This document shows, piece after piece, positions 1 through 6,887 of a stretch of 32,007 nt of DNA (positions within the stretch are counted from its first letter, which is position 1; each line of letters starts with the position of its first letter). Where the stretch lies: positions 1 to 32,007 of IMG/VR virus record IMGVR_UViG_3300049855_000380. One strand, given 5' to 3'. This stretch comes from a virus. A program made the position numbers and the translations under genes. The notes below the pieces were generated by a model. The model had not been told where the DNA came from. It did not search any database and worked only from the letters and a program-made list of their open reading frames with translations.

Positions 1-53
1 GTTCAAGGGGAGGGATCTCAGTTTCCCCGATCATGAGGAGGAGGAATATAATC

Positions 54-112
54 CCCGGCGACGAGACTCCCGCTTCGACTCGCTTCGCTCGTCTCGGGGA
101 GTCGTCGCCGGG
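54..112 (+). other. long GC-rich hairpin in the leader
   Basis: The arms at 54-64 and 102-112 pair perfectly over 11 bp. After a two-base bulge at 65-66, 67-71 pairs with 97-101 for five more. The loop is about 25 bases. It lies in the 155 bases before the first gene. The preceding bases 1-53 hold no supported gene, only a TATAAT at 47-52 with no good -35. The structure may end an upstream transcript or shape a leader RNA; which of these cannot be told from sequence. Confidence 0.6.
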
Positions 113-113
113 A

Positions 114-128
114 GCGGGCTTCGCCCGC
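114..128 (+). terminator. small GC hairpin, possible terminator
   Basis: GCGGGC pairs with GCCCGC around a TTC loop. It follows directly on the larger hairpin and is followed by CCTTGTG rather than a run of T, so it would be a weak intrinsic terminator. It sits just upstream of a GCGTATAACTA promoter element, where insulating the downstream unit would make sense. Confidence 0.35.
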
Positions 129-141
129 CCTTGTGGGAGGA

Positions 142-152
142 GCGTATAACTA
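142..152 (+). promoter_or_regulatory. GCGTATAACTA promoter element, copy 1
   Basis: Exact copy of the 11-mer found eight times in the window. The ATG of the first gene lies three bases after it, so a transcript starting 5-7 bases past the TATAAC hexamer would begin at or next to the start codon. No -35 hexamer is present 16-18 bases upstream. Confidence 0.75.
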
Positions 153-155
153 GAC

Positions 156-560
156 ATGGCTCGCAAGACGGACAAATCCGCCGCGCTCAGAATCGCCGAA
201 TCCGGGAGAGCGCCAATCACTACCGCCGACATCGAACGCTATCGCGACGTTTGTGCCGCTTTCACAAAAGCCGACACCGCGAAGCGGGAAGAGCGAGCGG
301 TCCTTCTCGCGCGTCTTCAGGCCGGGGCGAAAGTCGAAGAGACTTCTCCGCTCACCGTGGAACTATCAAGCTACGGCGTTCTCGATTGGGAAACCCGCTT
401 CTACAATCTCCTCGCTAAATTTCCTCGGGAGGAACGGAAACGACTTTTGAAAACGGTTTCCGCCGTCACGCGCGAGCAGTACACCCTCAGGGTCAAGAAG
501 CGGACCGCGAAGAAGACCGTCGCGAAGCAGACCGCCGCAACGAAGGCCGTCGCCGCATGA
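156..560 (+). CDS. Unknown basic protein with Lys/Ala-rich tail
   Basis: A 134-residue protein that I do not recognise. The body (about 1-110) is charged and mainly helical in character. The last 25 residues are rich in Lys, Ala and Thr, like the tails of nucleic-acid-binding proteins. The start is the first ATG after the GCGTATAACTA element; GGAGGA lies 14 bases upstream, too far for an ordinary Shine-Dalgarno site, so translation may be leaderless. Its stop overlaps the next start (ATGA). It opens the replication operon, which suggests a DNA-related role, but no domain supports one. Confidence 0.75.
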   Translation: MARKTDKSAALRIAESGRAPITTADIERYRDVCAAFTKADTAKREERAVLLARLQAGAKVEETSPLTVELSSYGVLDWETRFYNLLAKFPREERKRLLKTVSAVTREQYTLRVKKRTAKKTVAKQTAATKAVAA

Positions 561-1111
561 GCGAGCTTTTCTCCGCCGCCGAGCGGAAGCGCCTCCTCCC
601 GTTCCGCTCTCGCGGTATGCAGGTCATGACCGCGTTCGAGGCTCACGTCTCCTTGAAACTCGGGAAAGAGTTTCGCCTTCACGCGGAGACGGACGCCGTC
701 CGCTTCGGTTTCTGGCAGCTTGGCGCGGTCTCGGAGCGGACGGCGGTTTCAATCCCGGCGCTCCTCGATCTTTTGTTTCAGCGGTACGCGGGTTCCTCCT
801 CAGGAGTCCGCCGGAAGCTCACCGCGAAGCAGGGGCCGCTAGGAATTCCGCTTCGTGTTCTCCTGTCGGCGAAGGCGCTCGAATGGCTCGAAGGGGAAGC
901 GCGGGCGATCTACCCCGACGCTCCGGCGAGCGCCAAAGTTCAACGCCGTTTGCTCGCGTCGCTCCCGCTCACGGGATCGCCGAAATTTTCCGATCCGCTT
1001 CGCCTCCGGCGTGAGTACCGCCGGACGCTCTCGACCGTGAAGCGGAAGGCTCGGACGCTCGAAGCCTCGGCTCGCATCCGCCCTTACCGGGGAAACCCGT
1101 GGAGTTCCTAG
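557..1111 (+). CDS. Unknown Arg-rich protein upstream of the helicase
   Basis: A 184-residue basic protein with no motif I can name. It starts in a four-base ATGA overlap with the preceding gene, so the two are probably translationally coupled. Arg and Lys are spread along the whole length and dense after residue 140. Position immediately before the helicase gene makes a helicase-loading or DNA-binding role possible, but this is context only. Confidence 0.75.
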   Translation: MSELFSAAERKRLLPFRSRGMQVMTAFEAHVSLKLGKEFRLHAETDAVRFGFWQLGAVSERTAVSIPALLDLLFQRYAGSSSGVRRKLTAKQGPLGIPLRVLLSAKALEWLEGEARAIYPDAPASAKVQRRLLASLPLTGSPKFSDPLRLRREYRRTLSTVKRKARTLEASARIRPYRGNPWSS

Positions 1112-1114
1112 ACA

Positions 1115-2512
1115 ATGCCCTCATACCTCGACGACGAGGACTTCCTCGACGCTCTTCTCGCCTACACCATCTCCGACGAAGTCTTCCTCAGGAAGAACGG
1201 GCATATCGTCAAGGCGGACGACTTCAAGCCGCAAGCCGGACAAACGGGCGGGCGTGACCGTTGGGTTATCGCGACGAAGGCGCTCGAACATTGGGAGACC
1301 TATCGGGAGCCGTCGCGGGATGTTATCCTCGCCGAGATTCGGGAGCATGCCCGGCTCTCGAAGCTCAACACGCGCCGGAAGCGTGACCTCCTCGACTACG
1401 GTCGAAAGCTCATCGAGCATCCGAAGCAGAGCGTCAAATCGGTAACGCAAAAGCTCCGCGATTGGAAGCTAGAAGTCATCGTCTCGAATCAAATCGAGAA
1501 GATCATGGACGAGCGCGGGGAGGGCAAGCTCTCGACGGCTCGCTTCATGGAACTCGCTCGTGAAGCCGTCTCCGCCGACGCCCGGCTCGATCCGAAGGAG
1601 GAGGACTTCCTCGTCTCCGCGTCGATTGACGACCGTTCGGAGCGCCGCCGTCTTCGGGCGAATACGCGCTTCCTTCCGCTTCTGATAGATCCGCTCGATG
1701 CGGCGGTTCGCGCTATCGCTCGCGGGCATCTCGGGCTTATCCTCGCGCCTTACAAGCGCGGCAAAAGCTTGATGCTCATTCATATCGCCATCGCTTACAC
1801 GATTCAGCGCTTGAAGGTTCTCTACATCACGCTCGAAGATCCGAAGGAAGACGTAGAAGACCGTTTCGATGCGGCGATCACGAGCATCCCACTGAAGGAC
1901 CTCGCGACGAAGCCGAACCGTTTGAAAAAGCGGATGACTCGCTTCGCCGCCGCCGTCTCCGGGCGCATGCGAATTCTTGACCGCGTCGAGGAAGGCGTGT
2001 CCGTCCCGGAGATCGAGCAGATATGGCTCAAGGAAGCCGAGAACGGTTTCCGCGCGGACGCCGTCATCGTCGATTACGACGATGAAATAACGCCACCGCG
2101 TAAGCGCTCCGAGCGCCGCCATGAGTTCGCCGACATCTACCGGGACCTTCGCCGCTTCGCCGCCCGCACGAACACGCTCGTATGGACCGCATGCCAAACG
2201 CAACGCGGGACGGGCGACATCGTCAAGCTCTCCGGCGACAAGATCGCCGAGGACATCTCCAAGATTCGCAAAGTCGCTTGCGCTATCGGCATCGGCGCGG
2301 GCGAGACGGAATGGATTCAGGAATGCGGAGAAGAAACGGTTCATCTCTTCGTCGCCGCGCACAAATACGACAAGCAGAACATCGGCATCTCCATTGCTAC
2401 CGACAAGGAAACGGCGCGGATCTACGACCGGGAGAAGACCTATCAAGTCATGAAGAAAATCGCCGTCACTCAGGCCGGAGCTACCGCGAATCAAGGCGGG
2501 CGCGTGCGATGA
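1115..2512 (+). CDS. DnaB-type replicative helicase
   Basis: A 465-residue RecA-fold ATPase that should unwind DNA ahead of the phage polymerase. The N-terminal 190 residues correspond to the primase-interacting and linker part of DnaB-like proteins. The C-terminal half has a P-loop APYKRGKS at about 211-218, with Lys217 and Ser218, departing from GxxxxGKS at its first glycine as in some phage helicases. Walker B is VIVDYDD at about 317-323. A TACQTQRG segment near 360 fits the glutamine-bearing H3/Q region. The length matches the family. A primase gene follows one gene later. RecA/RadA-like proteins are the main alternative, but the N-terminal extension and neighbours favour a helicase. Confidence 0.85.
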   Translation: MPSYLDDEDFLDALLAYTISDEVFLRKNGHIVKADDFKPQAGQTGGRDRWVIATKALEHWETYREPSRDVILAEIREHARLSKLNTRRKRDLLDYGRKLIEHPKQSVKSVTQKLRDWKLEVIVSNQIEKIMDERGEGKLSTARFMELAREAVSADARLDPKEEDFLVSASIDDRSERRRLRANTRFLPLLIDPLDAAVRAIARGHLGLILAPYKRGKSLMLIHIAIAYTIQRLKVLYITLEDPKEDVEDRFDAAITSIPLKDLATKPNRLKKRMTRFAAAVSGRMRILDRVEEGVSVPEIEQIWLKEAENGFRADAVIVDYDDEITPPRKRSERRHEFADIYRDLRRFAARTNTLVWTACQTQRGTGDIVKLSGDKIAEDISKIRKVACAIGIGAGETEWIQECGEETVHLFVAAHKYDKQNIGISIATDKETARIYDREKTYQVMKKIAVTQAGATANQGGRVR

Positions 2513-2835
2513 TTCTCCTCGCTCGTCAGGAGGAATTTTGGAAGCGTGTCAAGGTTTCCGAGAATTGTTGGTTATGGCTCGGCGAGCGCCAATCTCAGAA
2601 AGCCCTTCCCTACGGCTTGTTCGCCTACTTCGATGAGGAAGGCAAGCGCCGCCGGATCGTCGCGCACCGCGCCGCGTGGCTCATTCACTACCGCTTACCG
2701 ATTCCCTTCGACAAGGAACTCGGGCATACTTGCCATGAGTCCCTTTGTGTCCGCCCGTCGCATCTCGAACTTGTCGATCATAGCTTCAACGTGGCGATCA
2801 GTTTGTTAGAAGGCCGGAGGAAATCCTCCTCATGA
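2509..2835 (+). CDS. HNH endonuclease
   Basis: A 108-residue protein of the phage HNH_3 kind. It begins with the FW-x-V and CWLWLG segment typical of the family, followed by AHR (His53) and the core GHTCHESLC-VRPSHL (His73, Cys75, Cys80, His85). The usual Asn of the motif (NPxH) is Arg here, so cleavage activity is uncertain. It starts in an ATGA overlap with the helicase stop and ends in an ATGA overlap with the primase start. It is therefore fully built into the operon rather than sitting in a gap. Such genes usually spread as homing endonucleases between replication genes. Confidence 0.85.
   Translation: MILLARQEEFWKRVKVSENCWLWLGERQSQKALPYGLFAYFDEEGKRRRIVAHRAAWLIHYRLPIPFDKELGHTCHESLCVRPSHLELVDHSFNVAISLLEGRRKSSS
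2816..2829 (+). promoter_or_regulatory. SD-hiding dyad before the primase start
   Basis: GGAGGA is followed by AA and TCCTCC, a perfect 6-bp inverted repeat. In RNA, GGAGG and CCTCC can pair around a four-base loop. The left arm is the only Shine-Dalgarno-like sequence for the primase start at 2832, so the hairpin could limit primase translation unless ribosomes from the upstream HNH gene open it. Confidence 0.4.
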
Positions 2836-3764
2836 TGTTCCTTGAGTTCTTAACATTCCGGGGAATTCGTTGGAAGCGGGCGAGCGGACACGGGGAAGTT
2901 TGGATCGCGTGTCCATTCTGCAACGACGATCAGCTTCGCTTAGGACTCAACTATCAGAAGAACATCGGGCATTGTTTCCGGGGAACTTGCGGATGGAAGT
3001 CCCGCCGGGCCGTCCCGCAAATCTTGAAGCAACTCAAGACCGGGGAGATGGTCTTCTCCGATGTCGGACTCGTCGAGGGCGAGGACGAGCCGAAGGAGAA
3101 GATCGAACTTCCGCCCGGCTTCTTCCTCCTGAACGAAGTCTCTAAGTCCGACGGAAGCCTCCTATACACGCCGCGCCGCTATCTCCTCAAGCGGGGGGTC
3201 ACGAAGGAACAAATCGCCCGGCATTACGTCGGCGCGACGCTTCAGGGCCGAATGAGATATCGAATCGTGATCCCCGTCCACTTCAACCGGAAGCTTCTAG
3301 GGCTTGTATGTCGCGATTACACGGGCAACGCCGAGCCGAAGTATCTAAACTCGAAGGGCGACAAGTACGTCTATAACGTCCGCATGAGGAAGAAGAAAGA
3401 GACCGGGCCGATCATTCTTTCCGAGGGATGTATCAAGGCATGGGCAATCGAACGAGAATCCCCGCATCCGTCCGGCGCTCTCCTCGGGCATTCGGTGAGC
3501 GAGCTACAGATGGAACAACTCATTGAAGCGAACTATCGGGAAGTGATTCTTTTCTCCGATCCCGATACGGCGGGCATCCGAGGAACTCTCGCCGCCGCTC
3601 AGAAATTCGCCGACGACCGCTTCCGCGTTAGCGTCGTTTACCCGATCCCAACCAAGCAAGCCGACGACTTCACGCCGGAAGAACTTCGCGCGACACTCGC
3701 GAATGTTCGCCCGTGGTCGATCACGCTCGCGAACCGTCTTCAGAAAGAGGCAACCGATGAATAG
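2832..3764 (+). CDS. DnaG-type primase (zinc finger plus TOPRIM)
   Basis: A 310-residue primase that makes RNA primers for lagging-strand synthesis. The N-terminal zinc module has Cys27-x2-Cys30 and Cys48-x4-Cys53, with His47 a possible alternative ligand. The catalytic TOPRIM domain shows ILSEG with Glu198 and the metal-binding FSDPDTAG with Asp243 and Asp245. It ends soon after TOPRIM, so it lacks the helicase-binding domain of full bacterial DnaG, as many phage primases do. ATG 2832 or 2835 could be the start, and both overlap the HNH stop. It is coupled to the exonuclease gene by an eight-base overlap. Confidence 0.9.
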   Translation: MMFLEFLTFRGIRWKRASGHGEVWIACPFCNDDQLRLGLNYQKNIGHCFRGTCGWKSRRAVPQILKQLKTGEMVFSDVGLVEGEDEPKEKIELPPGFFLLNEVSKSDGSLLYTPRRYLLKRGVTKEQIARHYVGATLQGRMRYRIVIPVHFNRKLLGLVCRDYTGNAEPKYLNSKGDKYVYNVRMRKKKETGPIILSEGCIKAWAIERESPHPSGALLGHSVSELQMEQLIEANYREVILFSDPDTAGIRGTLAAAQKFADDRFRVSVVYPIPTKQADDFTPEELRATLANVRPWSITLANRLQKEATDE

Positions 3765-4749
3765 AATAGTACTCGTAGACGCGAAGAATCTCTTCTACCG
3801 CGCTCACTACGCGTTTAAGGATCTCCGCACGTCGCGCGGGAAGCGGACCTCCGTTCTTCACGGCTTCCCTAGTCTCCTCGCCGACGTGCAAGCGCACGTA
3901 GGCAAAGCCGACATCATAATCGCGTGGGACGGCTTACCGCCGTTTCCTCGGGAGGAATCTTATCGCCCGCCTCCGTATTGGCGCATCGGCTTATGGCCGC
4001 TCTACAAGCAGAATCGCAATCCGAAGAATCCCGAAGTCGAAGCCGCCGGGAAGCAGCTTCCGGCGCTCGGAGAGATGCTCTCGATTCTCGGCTTTCTACA
4101 AATCGGCGTTCCCACGCTGGAAGCCGACGACATTATCGGTCTCACCGCGACGGCGCTCGCGGCTCGGGAGAAGGTCGAGCGCGTATGGATATACTCCAAC
4201 GACCGCGATCTATGGCAGCTAGCGGGCGGGAAAATTCGGATCATCTCGCCGACAGGCTCGGGCAAGATCGGGGAACTCAACGCGAAGGGCGTCGAGACGA
4301 GCGTCGGCGTCGCGCCGGATCGCATCGCGCATATGAAGGCGCTCGCGGGCGACATCGGCGACAACTACAAACCGCTCAAGGGACTCGGCGACGTTGGCGC
4401 AATCAAGATGCTCCTCGCGGGCGTGAATCCCGCGCTCGATCTCTTCGACGATCACCCGCCGAAAGTTCAGGAGGAATTCCGCGCGAAGCTCGCCGACGCT
4501 TGGCCGCTCATCCGCCGATGCTACGATCTCGCACATATCCCGCGCGAGTCTCACGATCCCCGTATTGCAGGGCAACGCGTCGGCATCGAGGCCGCAATTC
4601 TCGACGCCCGCAAACGCCGGACCCGCCGGGCGTCGAAAATAGGCATTGACAAAATGACAAGGAAGTTTCTACAATTTTGCAATCGGTTCGAGTTGACTTC
4701 CGTCTTCCAACGCCGCCGGGCGTTTTTTGAATTCATCGAGCCGCTTTAA
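3757..4749 (+). CDS. 5'-3' exonuclease of the FEN/RNase H family
   Basis: A 330-residue PIN-like nuclease expected to remove RNA primers and flaps. Metal-binding acids are visible in order: VDAKN (Asp8), AWDG (Asp58), EADD (Glu122, Asp124, Asp125) and SNDRD (Asp149, Asp151). The helix-3-turn-helix DNA-binding element follows as AGDIGDNYKPLKGLGDVG at about 197-214. The chosen ATG gives a protein that begins directly with the first catalytic strand; in-frame sequence upstream lies inside the primase gene. Its 3' end carries a host-type promoter and an intrinsic terminator, so the coding sequence doubles as regulatory DNA for the sigma gene. Confidence 0.95.
   Translation: MNRIVLVDAKNLFYRAHYAFKDLRTSRGKRTSVLHGFPSLLADVQAHVGKADIIIAWDGLPPFPREESYRPPPYWRIGLWPLYKQNRNPKNPEVEAAGKQLPALGEMLSILGFLQIGVPTLEADDIIGLTATALAAREKVERVWIYSNDRDLWQLAGGKIRIISPTGSGKIGELNAKGVETSVGVAPDRIAHMKALAGDIGDNYKPLKGLGDVGAIKMLLAGVNPALDLFDDHPPKVQEEFRAKLADAWPLIRRCYDLAHIPRESHDPRIAGQRVGIEAAILDARKRRTRRASKIGIDKMTRKFLQFCNRFELTSVFQRRRAFFEFIEPL
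4646..4675 (+). promoter_or_regulatory. sigma70-type promoter for the sigma gene
   Basis: A perfect -35 TTGACA (4646-4651) is followed after 18 bases by TACAAT (4670-4675). The stretch is clearly more AT-rich than its surroundings. It lies inside the end of the exonuclease gene and would start RNA near 4682, about 84 bases before the sigma gene. It is one of only two strong host-type promoters I found in the window. Confidence 0.75.
4709..4728 (+). terminator. intrinsic terminator / attenuator before the sigma gene
   Basis: AACGCC pairs with GGCGTT around GCCG, and the right arm runs into six T residues. This is the most canonical intrinsic terminator in the window. It lies between the TTGACA promoter and the sigma gene and also overlaps the end of the exonuclease gene, so it can stop replication-operon read-through as well as attenuate transcription into the sigma gene. 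Confidence 0.75.
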
Positions 4750-4765
4750 CTCAGGAGCTATTCGC

Positions 4766-5275
4766 ATGATGTCTGACGCCGCCCTTCGCGAGGGCCGGAC
4801 CGCCGCCCGAACTCTCGCCAATAAATACTATCGCCTGTTTCCCGCCGAGACCCGCGCCTATCTCGAATTCGAGGATCTCGCTTCTATCGGGATCATGCAC
4901 TTCCTTCGCGTCGCGGGGAAGTTCGACGATACAAAATCCGCAAGGTACACTTTCGCCTACAACGTGATTGAAAGAAAGTTTATCGAGCTTCTTCGGCAAG
5001 CGCTCCGCCCGAAGTATCACGCCGCGCTCGTCCCGCTCGACGCCGCCTTCCTGAAGGCCGCGCCGTCCGCCGAGACTTGCGCCTTCGTTCAGAAGCGCCT
5101 GTCCCGTTTCTACGATCTTGCATCCATTGAACTCCGGGGAATCCTCGACACGCTTCGCGACGGTGGAGCGGTAACAATCAAGCCGAACCTTGCGCCGTTG
5201 CGGGCCGAAGTGGTTCGGCTTCGTCGTTTAACGGGCGTGACGGTCGAGGACTTCCGCGTTCTCGGCTTAGTGTGA
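4766..5275 (+). CDS. Small phage sigma factor, T4 gp55-like
   Basis: A 169-residue protein with a recognisable sigma region 2 at about 33-80: an EFEDLASIGIMHFLRVAGKF segment followed by DDTKSARYTFAYNVIERKF. T4 gp55, the late-promoter sigma, has a comparable DGIEASIKGLHNFDETK...HAYI segment and similar length (185 residues). Region 4 is weak or absent, as in gp55. The C-terminus ends in EDF plus hydrophobic residues; gp55 ends with a hydrophobic-acidic clamp-binding motif containing LDFL, so a clamp contact is conceivable. ATG 4766 (or 4769) follows AGGAG. The gene overlaps the next by GTGA. It is the obvious candidate to read the GCGTATAACTA promoters; that link is inference. Confidence 0.7.
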   Translation: MMSDAALREGRTAARTLANKYYRLFPAETRAYLEFEDLASIGIMHFLRVAGKFDDTKSARYTFAYNVIERKFIELLRQALRPKYHAALVPLDAAFLKAAPSAETCAFVQKRLSRFYDLASIELRGILDTLRDGGAVTIKPNLAPLRAEVVRLRRLTGVTVEDFRVLGLV

Positions 5276-5820
5276 AGCCGGAGTTTTCTTGCGTTGTTTG
5301 TCGCTATCCCATGACGCGCATCGACGCCGTCACCTTCCGTCTTTTTCCGACGGGCGTATGCCTCGGATGCTACAATCAACTGCAAGCTTCAACGACCTCA
5401 TGCTTCGGCAAGATGTATCATGAGGAGGAATGTCCGAAGGAATGCCCGGACCGGGAAATCTGTCCGCTCTTCCAATCGGGCGAGATCAAAAGCATGCTTG
5501 AATTGACGGAAGAGCGCCGCCTCGCGTTGTTGGCGCTTGTCATGGAACAAAGCAAGTCGAGACGGCGGCTCTCGCGCAAGGCGCGAATGTTGGGACATCC
5601 GTTCATGAAAGGCTCGATTCTCCGCCAAGTCTTCGACCTATGCGAGCGGGGGACGACTCTCGAAGAGATCCGGGAGTTCTGTTCAGCTATCGGCGTAGAC
5701 GCTCCCGATTACACGCGCGTCCTCTATCGAGGCTTCGCCAACGGCTACGAATGGGAGACGCTTCCGGGCATGGACGGGCTTTCCGGGCGTCCATGGAAGA
5801 TCAAGCTAAAGAGCGTATAA
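5272..5820 (+). CDS. Cys-rich protein coupled to the sigma gene
   Basis: A 182-residue protein starting at GTG within the sigma stop (GTGA). The first 65 residues hold Cys7-x2-Cys10, Cys30-x2-Cys33, Cys44, Cys54, Cys58 and Cys64, enough for one or two zinc sites. The second half (about 110-160) is helical, with an LRQVFDLCERGTTLEEIREF segment resembling a helix-turn-helix. No family is recognised. Tight coupling to the sigma factor makes a transcription partner possible, as T4 gp33 is for gp55, but there is no sequence proof. The last codons and stop are part of a GCGTATAACTA element. Confidence 0.75.
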   Translation: MKPEFSCVVCRYPMTRIDAVTFRLFPTGVCLGCYNQLQASTTSCFGKMYHEEECPKECPDREICPLFQSGEIKSMLELTEERRLALLALVMEQSKSRRRLSRKARMLGHPFMKGSILRQVFDLCERGTTLEEIREFCSAIGVDAPDYTRVLYRGFANGYEWETLPGMDGLSGRPWKIKLKSV

Positions 5821-5823
5821 CTA
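5813..5823 (+). promoter_or_regulatory. GCGTATAACTA promoter element, copy 2
   Basis: Exact 11-mer whose TAA is also the stop of the upstream gene. The sliding-clamp ATG lies five bases downstream, seven bases after the TATAAC hexamer, so the clamp mRNA from this site would be leaderless. Confidence 0.75.
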
Positions 5824-5828
5824 AGTAG

Positions 5829-6887
5829 ATGGATCTTGACGCTTCTTACTTTCTCTCCGCGATTGAATTCCTTGACACCGTTCCCTCGCGGAAGACGGAA
5901 AGCTCCGACTTCATCCGGCTCCGGGCCGGGCGCGGTAAGCTCCGGCTCGATCTTGCGTCCGAGGTTTCCGCGTCGGTAGACATCGCCGTCACGACGAACA
6001 AGGGCGACGAGTGGGAGACGCACGTTCCACGAAAGGCGCTCAAGGCGTTCATCGGGAAAGGGATCGAGGCGAAGCTCCGGCTTGTCCAGACGACCGGAGG
6101 GCTTACGCTTCAAACCGGACGCCGGAAGGCGACATTCGCGCCGCTCGCTACGCCTCGCTCCGGCTATGGCATCTTTCAGCAAGGGGCGAAGGAGAGCGCC
6201 CTCACCCTCGACGGGGAGCATGTCGAGGCGCTCAAGCTCGCGGCGAAGTATACCGTAGTGGACGAGATCGCGCCGGACCTTGACCGCCTTCACATTACGG
6301 AGGACACACTCACCGCGACGAACCGCGTTTCCGCATTCCGCGCCGTCTTCGCGTCGAGCTTCGCGGGCGCGGTTCCCTCCCTCTTCGCGAGCATCGCGGA
6401 GCCGGGCGGGAAGTTCTTCTTCTCGTCGGCGGGATGCCGTTACGTTCCGCCGGACTTAGACGGATGGATTCTTCACCCGCCGCCCTCGGCGACGGCGACG
6501 ATTCCGATGTCGAAGCTAGACGCGATCTTCGAGGACGCCGCGAAGTGGAAAGTCCGCCTTCGCGTTTCACTCTCGGAGTTCCTCGCATGCCTCGACCGCC
6601 TCGGGCGGCTCGACTCTCCCGACAAGACCTTCCGTATTGAACGGGCGAAGGGCGAGAAGATCCTCCGGCTCAAAACTTCCTCCTCCTCCGCCGCGTTCAC
6701 GGAGGAAATTGATTACGCCGGGCCGGACGAGCAACTCAACGAGGAGCTTCTCATCGGCTCGATTGTACCCTTCCTTACTAACACCGAAGGCGAAACGCTT
6801 ACGATTCGTTTTGAACCGGGGACGCCCTACTTCGCGCAAGTGAAAGGCTCGACGAATCGGCTCATCATTCCCCGGCGGCGAGCATGA
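5829..6887 (+). CDS. Sliding clamp (DnaN beta-type)
   Basis: A 352-residue protein of about the length of bacterial beta clamps (around 370). The middle part, TLDGEHVEALKLAAKY...LDRLHITEDTLTATNRVSAFRAV, fits the repeated clamp-domain pattern in which a helix is followed by strands ending in an ATD/ATN-like turn. The C-terminus, IGSIVPFL...ETLTIRFEPGTPYFAQV...LIIPRR, matches the end of DnaN domain 3. It should encircle DNA as a processivity factor. In T4 the clamp also activates late transcription through gp55. It has its own GCGTATAACTA promoter and overlaps the polymerase gene by ATGA. Similarity is at the level of pattern, not strong identity. Confidence 0.72.
   Translation: MDLDASYFLSAIEFLDTVPSRKTESSDFIRLRAGRGKLRLDLASEVSASVDIAVTTNKGDEWETHVPRKALKAFIGKGIEAKLRLVQTTGGLTLQTGRRKATFAPLATPRSGYGIFQQGAKESALTLDGEHVEALKLAAKYTVVDEIAPDLDRLHITEDTLTATNRVSAFRAVFASSFAGAVPSLFASIAEPGGKFFFSSAGCRYVPPDLDGWILHPPPSATATIPMSKLDAIFEDAAKWKVRLRVSLSEFLACLDRLGRLDSPDKTFRIERAKGEKILRLKTSSSSAAFTEEIDYAGPDEQLNEELLIGSIVPFLTNTEGETLTIRFEPGTPYFAQVKGSTNRLIIPRRRA

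Noticed and set aside
2-418. Open + frame running from the window edge through the first gene
   Set aside because: It overlaps the first gene in another frame, has poor codon use after the hairpin and no recognisable product; at most its first codons could be the end of an upstream gene.
5871-5876. TTGACA inside the sliding clamp gene
   Set aside because: No -10-like hexamer lies 16-18 bases downstream and no gene start follows.
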